NCBI GenBank assembly: GCA_032718475.1
Contig: JAUCBJ010005830.1
Span: forward strand, 1 to 35,469
Length of the DNA stretch: 35,469 bases
Origin: Nemertoderma westbladi
Taxonomy: Eukaryota; Xenacoelomorpha; Nemertodermatida; Nemertodermatidae
Reading direction: 5' to 3'
The position numbers were made by a program, and so were the translations under genes. This document shows, in pieces, positions 1 to 11,218 of this stretch. Each line of letters begins with the position of its first letter. The stretch's first letter is position 1. Under the pieces are notes generated by a model. That model searched no databases and was not told the origin of the DNA. It saw nothing but the letters and a program-made list of their open reading frames with translations.

Positions 1-985
1 TTGCTTTTGTTTGTTTTTGTGTGTTTTTGTTTGTTTTGTGTGTTTTTGTGTGAATTGTATGTTTTTGTGTGAATTTGATGTTTTTGTGTGTTTCTGTTTG
101 TTTTTGTTTCTTTAAGTGTCTTTTGTTTGTTTTTGTTTGTTTTTGTGTGTTTGTTTGCTTTTGTTTGTTTGTGTTTTTGTTTGTTTTTGTATATTTGTGT
201 TTGTTTTTGGGTTTTTGTTTGTTTTGTTTGCTTTTGTTTGTTTTTCTGTGTGTTTTTGTTTATTTGTTTTTGTGTGTTTTTATTTGTTTTTGTGTTTTTC
301 TGTTTGTTTTTGTGTGTTTTGTTTCTTTTTGTTTGATTTTGTGTGTTTATGTTTGTTTTTATGTGTTTTTGTTTGTTTTTGTGTGTTTTTGTTTGTTTTG
401 TGTGTTTTTGTTTGTTTTGTATATTTTTGTGTGTTTTTGTGTGAATTGTATGTTTTTGTGTGTTTCTGTTTGTTTTTGTGTGTTTTTGTTTGTTTTTGTT
501 TCTTTAAGTGTCTTTTGTTTGTTTTTGTGTGTTTGTTTGCTTTTGTTTGTTTGTTTGTGTTTTTGTATATTTGTGTTTGTTTTTGGGTTTTTGTTTGTTT
601 TGTTTGCTTTTGTTTGTTTTTCTGTGTGTTTTTGTTTATTTGTTTTTGTGTGTTTTTGTTTGTTTTTGTGTTTTGTGTGTTTCTGTTTGTTTTTGTGTGT
701 TTTGTTTGTTTTTGTTTGATTTTGTGTGTTTATGTTTGTTTTTATGTGTTTTTGTTTGTTTTTGTGTGTTTTTGTTTGTTTTGTGTGTTTTTGTGTGAAT
801 TGTATATTTTTGTGTGTTTTTGTGTGAATTGTATATATGTTTTTGTGTGTTTCTGTTTGTTTTTGTGTGTTTTTGTTTGTTTTTGTGTGTTTTGTTTCTT
901 TATGTGTCTTTTGTTTGTTTTTGTGTGTTTTGTTTGCTTTTGTTTGTGTGTGTTTTTGTTTATTTGTGTTTATTTAATGTGACGT
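1..985. repeat. G/T-only low-complexity satellite with ~390-bp higher-order period
   Basis: The + strand is almost wholly T and G, mixing words such as TTTTTGTTTG and TTTTTGTGTG, with rare TTTCTTTAAGTGTC-like landmarks near 110, 500 and 897. The landmarks are spaced about 390-396 bp, so the block is about two and a half copies of a longer unit that is itself made of short repeats. All three forward frames stay open only because stop codons need A. The resulting Phe/Val/Cys-rich translations are not proteins. The block starts before the window edge. Confidence 0.9.
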
Positions 986-2224
986 CAACATATGATCAGA
1001 TGATGGTAGTCATAAATCGAGTATATTTTTCTTCCCGGAAGTGTTATTCTCACCAAGCTTGGAAAGAGATGTTGGCGGAAACGCAACCGCACTATCAGTT
1101 AGGAACACAACGCCCGATTTTGTCCTTTTGAACGCCAAAATTTGGCGTCGCCAGAACCAATCTTGCTGCATTTTCCCCATCGACTAACATAGGAAAAAAT
1201 AATAATGATAAGCGCATTTGATACAAAATTGTCGCATTTTAAAATTTATACCACTGAATTCCTTACAAAATATAATGACATTTCACCTCGTAAGAAAAAA
1301 TATTGCTTACGGAATAAAAAGTTATCTCACTTTTAAAATATTATCAGAATTAGGCGTAATGGAACGCCAAATTATGTCCACAGAAAAAGGAATGCCAGAT
1401 TATGTCCTTGGGGTGTTTATTGATTGACAGTCAGACATTAGGTATCCTGTGCTGAGCGCTGTAATAGGTGCGAGACTGATCTAGGCTAATTATAAAGGGG
1501 TGGCTTGCCTATGGCTGGGTTGACTGTTTGTAAGGTATAGCTTACTGGCGCCCAATGTCTGGGGCAGGTTAATGAATAGAGGGCAGATGTGACCTGGCTT
1601 TTCTTTCACACCTACAGACTGGGGTATTATGTATATGCAGGTGTGTGCTTGTATTATTACATCAATAGATGTTGGTTTGACTATGTGCCTGTGCCGTGTG
1701 CCATGTATCTTTGGCCAGATAGTTTAATGTTTTCAGTTTTTATTCAGTTTATTTTGTGTGACCATTTTAATGTATAATGTCATAAATTTTAAATTATATT
1801 TTGTGACTACGGTAGCCCCCAGCGGCCATCTGGCCATACCAGCATACGTAAAACTGTTAATTACATGACTTCCATTAAAGTATTTACGCGGATTTCTGCA
1901 ACAATCGTGTAAATAAATTAATAGATTAATACATTTGGGCAGCTTTGAATTGAAGTACACCTTCTTATTGAGACCTATATAAATAAAATACGGTAATAAA
2001 TTCATTAACTTAATTAGGCCTATTGTGAATTCATTCACAATAATTAACTTAATTAATATAATATAAGTTAATTAATTAATTATTGAGTAATTACATATTT
2101 CCGGATATAATGGAATAAGTTACATTTGGCCCGTATGCTAAGTGATTTTTTTGTGCGCCGAACGCGACGCGGCGCAGAAAAAAATGTGCGCCTGCGCAGT
2201 CGAAAACAGTGCAAAATCCGCGTG

Positions 2225-2311
2225 CGCAGCAGAAAAACTGCGCGAGATTGGCGCGCGCAGCAGAAATTCTGCGCGAGATTGGCGCGCACAGCAGAAATAC
2301 TGCGCGAAATC
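2225..2311. repeat. Three ~31-bp tandem units, GCGC-rich, inside element A
   Basis: The unit reads approximately GCAGCAGAAATTCTGCGCGA followed by GATTGGCGCGC, repeated about three times with a few substitutions. Related TGCGCCTGCGC words continue to the left (2145-2224) and reappear in opposite orientation at 2675-2800, where GTGCGCCGAACGCG also recurs. The interior is therefore itself partly an inverted, GC-rich module within AT-rich DNA. Confidence 0.75.
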
Positions 2312-2399
2312 TCCTACCACGTACTGTTGGTTAGAACTTAGAATACTGGAATATGCCAGATATGCCACTACCGGTATAAGTATAACCTGGCCCTTACTG

Positions 2400-2525
2400 C
2401 CAAGTTGCCAAATATGGCAACAATGGCTTTATATAGTTGCCAAATGAGGCAATCAGAAATGTCTGCCAGATTTTGCTTGGTTGCCAAATATGGCAATCAC
2501 AATCATTGCCAGATTTGGCCATTGT
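2400..2525. repeat. Cluster of four TTGCCAAATATGGCAA-type palindromes
   Basis: Four copies of a 16-bp imperfect palindrome lie within about 125 bp in the middle of element A: TTGCCAAATATGGCAA near 2404 and 2490, a variant TTGCCAAATGAGGCAA near 2439, and ATTGCCAGATTTGGCCA near 2505. The design (half site GCC, AT core) resembles the subterminal palindromes of this element and of the element at 8191-10569. Possibly a protein-binding array or remnant of another insertion. Confidence 0.7.
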
Positions 2526-3685
2526 ACCTAACTGTCTGTATTGTCTGATTGTCATTACCCTGTTAGGCCTACCGGTAGTCGGCAGACTGCCAGGGGTAGC
2601 GGGTAGCAGGTCTACTTACCGGTACTGACTTAGCTGCTTAGTGCTGTAGTGCAAGTCTGAGCCGTGCTATCAATTTTCTGCGCCTGCGCCTGTCGCGCCG
2701 CGCTCTAAATTTTCTGCGCCTGCGCGGCGCTGCGCTCTCAATTTTCTGCGCCTGCTCCAAATTCTGGAAAAAATTGTGCGCCGAACGCGTTCGGCGTACA
2801 TGCCCTACTTAGCAGAATGGACATTTGGCTTATGTTGTGCTCGTGCTTCATCCTTCATGTACATCAGAGCTAAAAAGTCTATGCCGGTGAAATGTAAAAT
2901 AACGAGCTAAGCTCAACCACCTGCCTCCTGCACTGGATACATACATACATAGCCTCATTAGTTCAAAGGGCAAAGGGAATTCATACCGCTACACTACCAC
3001 ACACCATCTTAAACCATCCATGCCAGACATTAAGCCAATCAGCCAATGGGTTTCCACTCCACTGCTCCAGGCTACTCTGAGCTGTAGCCAGGCTGTACAG
3101 ATCACAGATTAGGCCGCTGTCACTCAAAATACCTACTGTGATAAAAATGGGACGCCCGATTATGTCGGGCAATACTTCATAAATATGGAACGCCAAATTT
3201 TGGCGTTCCAAACATAATCTGGCGTCCTAAACGCCTATTTCTACCGACAAAATCGGGCGTTCAAAAGGACAAAATCGGGCGTTGTGTTCCTAACTGACTA
3301 TCTACTGTATTACAGTACTTTAATCGCCCTTTGCGCAATTTATCAAAGGCATCGCATTAACTGATATCAACCATAACCTGCCTGCCTGATCACAATCATA
3401 TAGTAATATTTAGATTGAATAAGCGCGATGCATCCGTCCAGGCGAAATATATGTGATGTTCATAATGGGGATTCCACGGAGGATCGAGTGCATCAATGAT
3501 CTAATTTATACTGAAGGTACCTGTAGAGTGTAGACTACTGGACTATGCCTATGCTATAGGTATTTCAGCAATAACTATTGCGTTTTGGATTACAATTAAT
3601 TACATCCACACAGACAAACAGGCATACAAACAGACAACAACCCAAACCGCAACGATAATTACCTTTGCAGGCATTTCATATATAT

Positions 3686-3780
3686 GCCATATGTTTTTGT
3701 CTGTTTTTGTGTGTTTTGTATGTTTTTGTGTGTTTCTGTGTGTTTTTGTGAGTTTTTGTGTGTTTTTGTGTGTTTTTGGT
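3686..3780. repeat. Short G/T-rich patch related to the 1-985 satellite
   Basis: TTTTTGTGTGTTTTTG-type words identical in style to the satellite at the left edge, about 95 bp long, immediately right of unique sequence. Likely a separate small expansion or a transposed piece of the same repeat. Confidence 0.8.
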
Positions 3781-3867
3781 GTAAATAGACGTCCCCGAGC
3801 AGGTTACAGTGGCAAGTTTTTTTAACCAAAACAATAAACGAGAGTGAAGAAAATTTTTTTAATTATT

Positions 3868-4040
3868 TTGGGGTAATTCGTCATTATTTTGGGGTAATTC
3901 GTCATTTTGCCATATTTTGGGGTAAATTAAATTTCCAAAACAAAGGCTCAAAAAAAGTATTTTGGGGTAATTCTAAACTATTTTGGGGTATTTTGGGGTA
4001 ATTCTAAACTATTTTGGGGGGTGTTTTGGGGTAATTCGTA
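3868..4040. repeat. Tandem repeat of ATTTTGGGGTAATTC units
   Basis: Seven or so copies of ATTTTGGGGTAATTCGTC or ATTTTGGGGTAATTCTAAACT with variable spacers. The array runs into a G16 tract (4060-4075). It abuts the dispersed repeat fragment at 3800-3845. Confidence 0.85.
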
Positions 4041-4059
4041 GGACCGCTTTAGGCTGTTA

Positions 4060-4445
4060 GGGGGGGGGGGGGGGGTTTGGGAAAATCTGATGACGTGCTG
4101 ATGAGGGGAGGGGAGGGGGTCAGCCAAAATCAGACGTCAGCATGTTCATTTATAGGTGCCAGAAGAGATATAGCAGAAGAGTAAATCAGTAAATAGCTTG
4201 CCTATTTTAATTGTTCGAAGCCCCCGAAGGCCCGTAGTACGACCTTCTGTTTCAGTTACCAGTCACCATACTTCAGTGATTAGGACGATTTGAATGATTT
4301 AGAAGTGATTATAAATAATCTTCATAATATAATAGTTTATTACAAAATTTTTTTTTAATCTGATTTAGGGGAGGGGGGGGGGGGGGGGGTCAACGCCTGA
4401 TGACATCTGATTTAGGGGATGGAGGGGGTCAACATTTTGGGGAAA
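4060..4445. repeat. Two poly-G tracts in duplicated TCTGAT...GGGGGTCA modules
   Basis: G16 at 4060-4075 and G17 at 4373-4389, each near words such as CTGATGACG and GGGGGTCA(A/G)C. The G run is embedded in a duplicated module about 310 bp apart rather than being an isolated homopolymer. Confidence 0.75.
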
Positions 4446-6169
4446 AGTGCAGACGTCATACTTCTGTACTTGGACGGCCCCTTAATTATATAAGCCTACA
4501 TAAACGCTGCAATGGGTTCCGAAAAAACATCTCCAGCTTGGAGGTATTTCACTGTAAAAGAATCGGATAATTCGGTTGCGATTTGCGTCGTTGGCGGTTG
4601 TCATTCTTTGGTTTCAAGGGGTTCAAAAGATAAATTTAAAACATTTATTCAAATTATTTAAAACATAAAACCTTTATTCGACCATTTACGACGTCACCAT
4701 AAAGAACAATTTCAAGTTATATTTCACTTTGCAGTCTACCCCTATGTAAAGAATACCGGGATTCACTAAAAACCAAGTTACAGAAGGGTTGAATCTAACC
4801 AAATCAGCAAATACCGTACGTAATAAGCGAATTGGTTAGTATCTCTAACGATAGGAATAAACTGAAAATTTACCGTAGTTCCAAAAAAATACATAGGCCT
4901 AACCCCTTTTTGGGAATATAAATTACGGCAGAAATTTGGCAAATTGCCATAACAGTACAACAGTCTGATAGTCTGATTCTGACTGTCTGATAGTACTGAA
5001 CTGACTGACTGACATTGAACACTGCTACAGCATAGGCCTACAGCTACACATAGGGAAAAACTCCGGCTCCGGCAAAATAAAAACTCCGATCGAGCCCTAA
5101 TATTTATTATACAATGGAATACCAGTAATAGATTCCAATTCCATATTTCAGTAGGCCCTATTTCAAAAGCTACCGGTAGGCCTACTCCAAAAGTTGAATT
5201 TTAAAAAATAAAGTTGAAATTTCAACTCAATTGAAAATAGAACTTCTCCCCGACTGATGTACTGGCAAATATATAAGGATTCTACGCATATGCAGATATG
5301 CCTATGCCTACCGGGTAGGCCTATATTTCATTTATTAAGTTACAAACATTAAAGGTAGGCCTATAAACATAACATATTCATATTACCGGTACAAACATAA
5401 ATAAACAATAGTTTGATAGTCTGATAGTGGGGTTCAAAATTATACGAGGTAGTAGATTGTAAATAAAAAAACACAAAAGTTGATAATTTTACATAGGCCT
5501 AATGCAATAATAAAAAATAAACATTAAATAATTACCGGTAGTTGGCACATTTATGATTAAAAAATATTATGTTTAGAAAAAAATATATATTTCCGAATCG
5601 GAAAAAACTTCGATAGGCAACATCGAATATTCGTAGGCAACAATATAAAAACAAAAAACCTTGACCCGCGGAGTTTTGTTGATATAGGCTCTACTGCAGT
5701 AAGCAGTACAGCAGTACTGATATATGTCCGCTCTAGCTCTAGCTCGTCTGTAAATGAGTGCTGGAGTGTTGGTATTTTAAGTGAACGAGGACGCTCCTCA
5801 TACTGTCATATGACTATGACAGATGCTGTAGACAGGTAGGTAGATGCAGATGCTTTTGACAGTTTGACTGTGGTCTACCCAGTCATCCAGTCACCAGTAG
5901 TACTGTAGTACGCCCATGGGATTATCATTTCAGTAATTTTGTAATTGCACTGATTGGGCAGTAGGGTACCGTAATTTATAACATGACATTCCATTCTGAA
6001 TGGTAAATGTTGTGCTGTGTTAATGGGAAGTGTCATTCCCAAAGGCCCAGCAGACCTTACAGTGCGCAGGAGATCACTTTTCACTTGCGGACAATTGCAC
6101 CACTATGTGAATGCGGTGGGCCTAATTAATTGTATGCGGCGATTATATTAGTGTTGGGGGAGGGAAGGA

Positions 6170-6195
6170 GGGGGGGGGGGGGGGGGGGTGGGGGG
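6170..6195. repeat. Poly-G tract G19 followed by T and G6
   Basis: A run of 19 G, then TGGGGGG. It is one of six long G or C runs in this window (others: 4060-4075, 4373-4389, 12877-12896, 28455-28475, 34216-34227). Confidence 0.9.
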
Positions 6196-7526
6196 TTGCC
6201 TTTTACGCACCTTTGTGTTTTATTCATATTGAAAAATTACAAACCGAAACGATAAAACTAAAATGTATCCAAAATTAGGCCTAAGTAACAAAATTTAAGG
6301 TATTTTAAATTCGTAAATAATAAATTTATGATAAAGTTTTGGACACTTTTTTTAAATACGGAGTTTTTAATTAGAAATGACAATAGCCATATTAATAAAT
6401 TTGAACCACCAGTAAAAAAAGTAATAAATTATTTTATCAACCAATATTTTTTCTAGCGGTGACAATTTGTTTTTTTTACTTATGAAGAATATATCAAAAA
6501 TAAAATTAATAATTAAAAAAATAATTAAAATAAATAAATTAATTCATAAAGTAGTAAAAGATATTACCGCTAAGATATACAATTATAAGGATTATTATTA
6601 ACAACAGTTACAATACTGTGTCTCTTTGTCTGTGGATTGGATATACCCATGTTAATTAAATACTTATTCTGGAATGACTATTTACGACACTACTGTCTGC
6701 CTCTCCCGTTGACTACTAAGGGCCCTCCTTCTTTGTTCATTATTAACATTGTACGCTGTTACAGTACATGTTATCATTATTGGAAGGAAGCCCTGCCCAC
6801 ACAAGGGGCTTCCCCAATCCCCAGCTGGCTACTCCAGTTGCCAGACAACCAATAGCATCAACTCACGTTCACTTTACTATGTTTCTACAGTACGAGCTGA
6901 CTTATTCATATTCACCCCATGTTAAATAAATAGATGTTCTGGAATTAATATTTATGACTTGGGCTACAGTAGATACTGTATAGTAAATAACTGTGGATAA
7001 TACAGTAGCATTTGTTCCAAGCCCTAGGTGATTTAATAATAAAATGGTTTGTATGTGGTTTATTCCGCTTTATAATAAATAATGTATGTTTACATTTTTT
7101 TATTATTTAATTATTTTTTAATGTATTAGTGATAAAATGCACATGGCAGCATGGGATTCCTTCCGCCTTTACTGTAACATTAGCGTTGTGTTCCATTAGA
7201 AAAGGGTAGGATGGGGGTCCGGGTGATGAGGAACGCCCCGACACACTACCCCAAACTCTACGTCGTGGACTTAATATGTTCCATTGGGCTGGATTTGGGT
7301 GGGAGTGAGGAACTCATAAACCTCTTATGTGATACAATACACCTAATTAAAACAGAATCAATGATATTCGTGTAAAACTTTATACTAAATACTAATGTTT
7401 TTTTATGGTCTTTTATTTAAAATAAGTTTTTAAAAAATTGTTTTTCTAACATCTCTGCTGCAAAGTGTACCGTAACTATTGACCGGGCTTTAACAACGGT
7501 TCTGATTCACCATGTTTTTGTTTCAG

Positions 7527-7718
7527 TTTGCAACGAGTAGGGCCACCCAGTTAATGGATTTAGCCCAGAGATTAATAACTCTACAGCACTACGCCTTCGG
7601 TGTCCTTAATGAGAGTTTAAAGGAAGTCAGTCTGCTGGTTGATCAGTTGCGTCTCACACTGAATACACAAAGGGATGTGTTGGAGAAATCGTTGGATATC
7701 CATCAAAGAATAGAAAAA
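7527..7718 (+). CDS. MCF2L: Exon of MCF2/MCF2L-type RhoGEF: spectrin-like helical region
   Basis: This 64-codon exon encodes part of the spectrin-repeat-like helical region that sits between the N-terminal CRAL-TRIO/SEC14 module and the catalytic DH domain in DBL/DBS proteins. It lies between a polypyrimidine acceptor (TTTTTGTTTCAG, AG at 7525-7526) and a donor GTTAGA at 7719, both in phase 0. The translation has the family pattern of L-H-Y-A followed by heptad-rich sequence and ends in HQRIEK, which continues directly into ASRWCDRG of the next exon, matching the conserved junction of MCF2/MCF2L. It is internal, so the ATG at 7512 is intronic and not a start. Family assignment is firm. MCF2 versus MCF2L cannot be separated because those are vertebrate paralogues. 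Confidence 0.88.
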
Positions 7719-8190
7719 GTTAGATAAAAATATTATTTTTAAAAATATTTTAATTCCTATGAAATACTCGAAATGTCGGTCAACTGAATGAACCAAATTT
7801 GAAATAGTCAATAACGTTTGTCTGAAAAATCAAACCATCAGTATAAATTAGAAATATTATCCAATGGCGGGTAGTATCAGACTACAAAGCCTTTGTTAAT
7901 GAAATAAAATATTGTTATAACGAAATATTTAAATTGGCACTTCCTTATGATATAGGCCTACACCTAGACTGTACAATTTTTAAACATCAATGTGGATAAC
8001 TTTGGTTATGGGATAGGAGATTGATTACCTTTCACTTATTAGTGGTGAAATTATTAGAACAAGCGCGATTGAAAAATATGTCATATTTAATAATTAATTA
8101 TATGAAACATTTTTATTTATTACAATGAAGCTTCCTCAGCCGTACTGTATAGGCCTACTGCAGTAAAATACATAAAGGCATCATCAAAAT
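7719..8190. other. Intron start, nothing recognised
   Basis: AT-rich intron following the donor at 7719. It contains a TAGGCCTA word and no repeats or frames that I can assign. It ends at the left terminus of the TIR element at 8191. Confidence 0.6.
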
Positions 8191-8364
8191 TAGCGTTAGA
8201 CCGGAGCCAGATTTTTGCCGGAGCCGGAACCTGGGCCTTCGGTAATTGGATCGGGCGGGATTTTTTTCTTTTAATCGAAAATATATCAAAAAATAAGAGT
8301 TTTGAACAGGGGGACCTGAAATTCACCAGGGGGAACTTTTTTTATAAGACTTTGAATTTTTACA

Positions 8365-8401
8365 AAAGTCCAATATTGGACTTTACGTCCAATTTTGGAC
8401 G
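8365..8401. repeat. Two GTCCAAtaTTGGAC-type palindromes, left cluster of element C
   Basis: AAGTCCAATATTGGACTT is followed at once by ACGTCCAATTTTGGACG. Both are near-perfect palindromes sharing the GTCCAA/TTGGAC half site with the right cluster at 9921-9999. Confidence 0.85.
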
Positions 8402-9085
8402 CGACATTGAGAATCTAACTTAAATGTACATGAAGCATAACAGATGAGAGACAGCCAGACAGCTATTAAGTTATGGAAAGTTACCTTTGCAGCTCTCTGT
8501 ATGTATCTTCAGTGTAACTGTACTTAGAATATAATGGTACATTCTAGCATTCTAGGTACCGGTACTTTGTACTTTACTTTTAGCATATTGTTTAGTTTAC
8601 ATTCATGTTATGTCTAACCTTACAGCCTTATGTACCCAGGACTTTAGAGTCTTTAGGACTAGATTAGATTATGCTCCAAGAAATATTTAATTACAAATTA
8701 TATTTGGTGGAAACTGGTAGCAATGCCAGGTTTGCCAACTGCAGCTGCTGCTAGGGCTTACTACAGTACACGCTACGATTTCGTCTAAGCTTATGGGAGC
8801 CCTATCAGAAAGAAATACTACAAGTTGATGCTACCACCATCTCTTCTAATTTTTCCATACAACAGGGAGGGTATTTTAAATCGGCTGGATAATGAAACGG
8901 GATTAACTGATTAACGTGTTGGGGTCTCCACATAACAGCATAATAAGTAGCCTACAGAAGTAACACACGTCATAAACCAATTCAGGGAAAGGAACAGGTT
9001 ACGGACAGACAGAGGCAGGCTTTTCTAACTAAAACAATAAACGGCCACTTTTGACTTTACCAATTGAGGGAGCCCTATCACCACA

Positions 9086-9514
9086 TACTACTAACTACAA
9101 TCCAGCAATTGGCATTCTGCATTGCAGCTGCATTTTATATACGGTATCTAGGCCCTATTAAGAATGCTGTGCCGGCTTATTGACAGTGCCAAGTGCGCCA
9201 CCACAACTCCCTTACACTCTTACAGCCTTATCACCCATGACATTTGCTAGATCATCCGCATCTTCAAGGCCAGTGTCCTTTGAGACAGTAAGAAAGACTG
9301 AAAGATGCATCTCAAGAAAGTCATGGGCTATCCACCATGCTTATTTACTCCATGAGGTGCACTGGCTGGTCCTCATGGCGGAAGCAATGTCCTGCAAATC
9401 GGAGGCGGCTTTGTTCTAGTGTCAAGCTTGGGGGAACTAATGAGACACCTCCAACACCAATGTTATATAGTGTCTGGTTGGAGATGTGTGCATTGTACTT
9501 GACACAGTGAACCC
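9086..9514 (-). mobile_element. 5'-truncated LINE (family 2), copy 1
   Basis: Reading the minus strand, this is the 3' end of a non-LTR retrotransposon: the C-terminal tail of the reverse transcriptase polypeptide (HCVKYNAHISNQTLYN, then RLRFAGHCFRHEDQPVH), a 3' UTR with GCCGGCACAGCATTCTTA, and a degenerate TAG-type 3' tail at 9086-9093. It has small internal changes and frame breaks relative to the copy at 30932-31543. It is nested in element C and antisense to the host gene. From the C-terminal motif it looks RTE-like, though other clades share similar tails. Confidence 0.8.
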
Positions 9515-9920
9515 AATCAAAACAATTAGCCAATAGGCCTAAACATTAACTCAATAACATAATAGGTTACAGTTTACAGTAGTCTTATTTTTGCCATACA
9601 AAAATACCACATGTATGGGTATGTATGAACTATACAGCTATAACTCAACTACCGCTAATGTCTGAATGTGGTATAGGCCTACACCACTAAGGCAGTAAGG
9701 CTACCGCAAAGCAATACCACTACCGCAAAAAGTAACTACAGATGTCTGACTGTACGTGTGCGATCTGCGATCCCTGCTTATAATACTTATAATAATTAAT
9801 TTGATCATTAAAATGATGTTGCATTGTAATTATGTAATATATATGTACTGATACGGGATGCAGTTTTGATTGAAATACCGATATACAGTATGGCAGCATG
9901 GGTACACTTAGAGTTGTACT

Positions 9921-9999
9921 AAAGTCCAATATTGGACTTTGGAGTCCAAAATTGGACTTGAAGTCTAAAATTGGACTTGAAGTCCAATTTTTGACTTCT
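9921..9999. repeat. Four GTCCAA/TTGGAC palindromes, right cluster of element C
   Basis: Tandem, about 20-bp spaced copies: AAGTCCAATATTGGACTT, GAGTCCAAAATTGGACTT, AAGTCTAAAATTGGACTT and AAGTCCAATTTTTGACTT. With the pair at 8365-8401 this makes six copies, with half sites conserved and centres variable, as expected for binding sites rather than for random drift. Confidence 0.85.
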
Positions 10000-10566
10000 C
10001 ACCGACTGCTGGTAGTTTTATTAGATATTAAACCTAACAACAGAACAATGATGCAATAGAAGAATGGTTGATAGCATCATCAACCAAGTCCTGAAGTCTG
10101 CCAGTAGATCTGTAGATGTAGGTAGAGGTATACTAATACTAGGCTACAGGCAGACAGGGCTAGGCTAGTGACATGCAGACAGGCTAAACAGAGTGAGTAG
10201 GTAGTACAGTTTACAGTACTGTCACACTGTACTGCAGTACTGCTGTAGGTACTAGTGTACTGACTGCGAGTGACTGGCCTGTCTTTGTAGCCTCAGCCTG
10301 GCACCTGGTAGGCCAGTACAGCAGTAGGCAGTGTAGCTGTACTATGATTGACTAGATGACTGCTGGACTGTGACTGTGGACAACTGATTGTGGATTGTAC
10401 ATCGGTCAGTCGGTGCATTGTGTGTCTCTGTCTGTCTTTTACAGTTTTATACTGGCTGACTGTAGCTCCGGTTCTCCGGTCATATTTTAGCCGGAGCCGG
10501 ACCGGAACCGGAGCATCATTTTCCGGGCCGGATCCGGACCGGAGCCGGAGCTCCGGTCTAACACTA

Positions 10567-10994
10567 AATTCAAAATCGACAATAGAACAAATAGACAAAA
10601 TAATAGGTATACAGTACAGTAAAAATTAAAAATAAGTCATATTGAACGTAAATACAAGTAAAATATAGCATATTAAAAACAAATCATACAAGCTGGCAAG
10701 CCTGGAGGGTTCACGGTCCTCCTACTTACTGACTTAATCAGTACAATAATAATAACCGATACATCATTGTCGAAACGTACCCAGTATTCGGGTACCGGCT
10801 GGCGGCTGACCGGTACGTTTTCGTCCGGGTAGGCCTATGTTTCCTTTTCACTTGTTCCCATCGTAGGCGACCTCATGCTCATCCCACCACGACAACGACC
10901 ACCAGTAACGAGTTGGGTAGGCAGTAGGCGTCTACCGGCAACCGGTAAGTAATTACGCGCCACACGACGTCATCGTGGTCATCCCGCCATCCGC
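10567..10994. other. Intronic stretch between two TIR elements, nothing recognised
   Basis: Mixed sequence with TAGGCCTA and ACCGGTA words. Its last five bases TCCGC (10990-10994) are the left target duplication of the element beginning at 10995. Confidence 0.6.
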
Positions 10995-11218
10995 CAGTCT
11001 GGTTCCCGGCTTAATTTGACATTATGTCAAATTTGACATGTGGCATGTCAAATTTGTCACTAATGTCAAAATTGCCATTTCGTTGTTTAAATTCTATCTA
11101 TACAGCTATAGGCATAGTTAAAAGACAGATGTCAAGGCAAATAGCCTACGGGTAGTTGGTAGTTGATAGCACTTACTGACTTAATAGTTAAACAAATAGT
11201 TAATAGTACTTTCTTTAG

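Larger units (their letters stand above)
1096..3296. mobile_element. Non-autonomous TIR DNA transposon, 2.2 kb, 5-bp target duplication (element A)
   Basis: The two ends are a perfect inverted repeat of about 41 bp beginning CAGTTAGGAACACAACGCCC (1096-1136 and 3256-3296), flanked by the direct 5-bp duplication ACTAT (1091-1095 and 3297-3301). Inside both ends lie repeated words of the form ACGCC(A/C)(A/G)ATT(A/T)TGTCC in both orientations: 1111-1125, 1361-1379, 1389-1407, 3147-3168, 3211-3227, 3246-3262 and 3268-3285. The palindrome ACGCCAAATTTTGGCGT lies inside 3187-3209. No frame in it looks like a transposase, so it would need one in trans. From knowledge of superfamilies, a CAG start with a 5-bp duplication is compatible with the hAT5 group, but this is inference; an unclassified superfamily is possible. 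It contains two further internal repeats listed separately. Confidence 0.85.
3297..7526. other. Intronic/unassigned AT-rich stretch with simple repeats
   Basis: I find no exon here. Contents: a fragment of a dispersed repeat at 3800-3845 (minus orientation, sharing AACCAAAACAATAAAC with copies near 9030, 13150 and 34100), G/T-rich and ATTTTGGGGTAATTC repeats, three long poly-G tracts, TAGGCCTA-rich unique-looking sequence, a short AACTCCGGCTCCGGC remnant at 5060-5080 resembling the ends of the 8191-10569 element, and an approximate direct repeat of about 43 bp (6647-6690 and 6916-6958). The ORFs here are short and unremarkable. The upstream exons of the host gene must be further left. Confidence 0.7.
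8191..10569. mobile_element. TIR DNA transposon remnant, ~2.4 kb, with CCGGAGCCGG-rich ends (element C)
   Basis: Left end TAGCGTTAGACCGGAGC (8191) and right end GCTCCGGTCTAACACTA (to 10566) are inverted copies with one mismatch. The flanks share TCAAAAT (8184-8190 and 10570-10576), a 7- or imperfect 8-bp duplication with a few ambiguous bases at the right border. The TAG start and roughly 8-bp duplication fit the hAT superfamily (inference). Both halves carry AAGTCCAATATTGGACTT-type palindromes (8365-8401 and 9921-9999). Right of them is a dense CCGG/CCGGAGCC block (10465-10560). No transposase frame was seen. A LINE 3' fragment (9086-9514) is nested inside. Confidence 0.6.

Noticed and set aside
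69-1131. Long Phe/Val/Cys-rich open frames in the left satellite
   Set aside because: They are open because the strand lacks A. The composition follows the repeat in every frame.
5052-5098. Tiny TIR element with TAGGG...CCCTA ends
   Set aside because: No matching flanking duplication and the inverted match is short. More likely a remnant related to element C ends.
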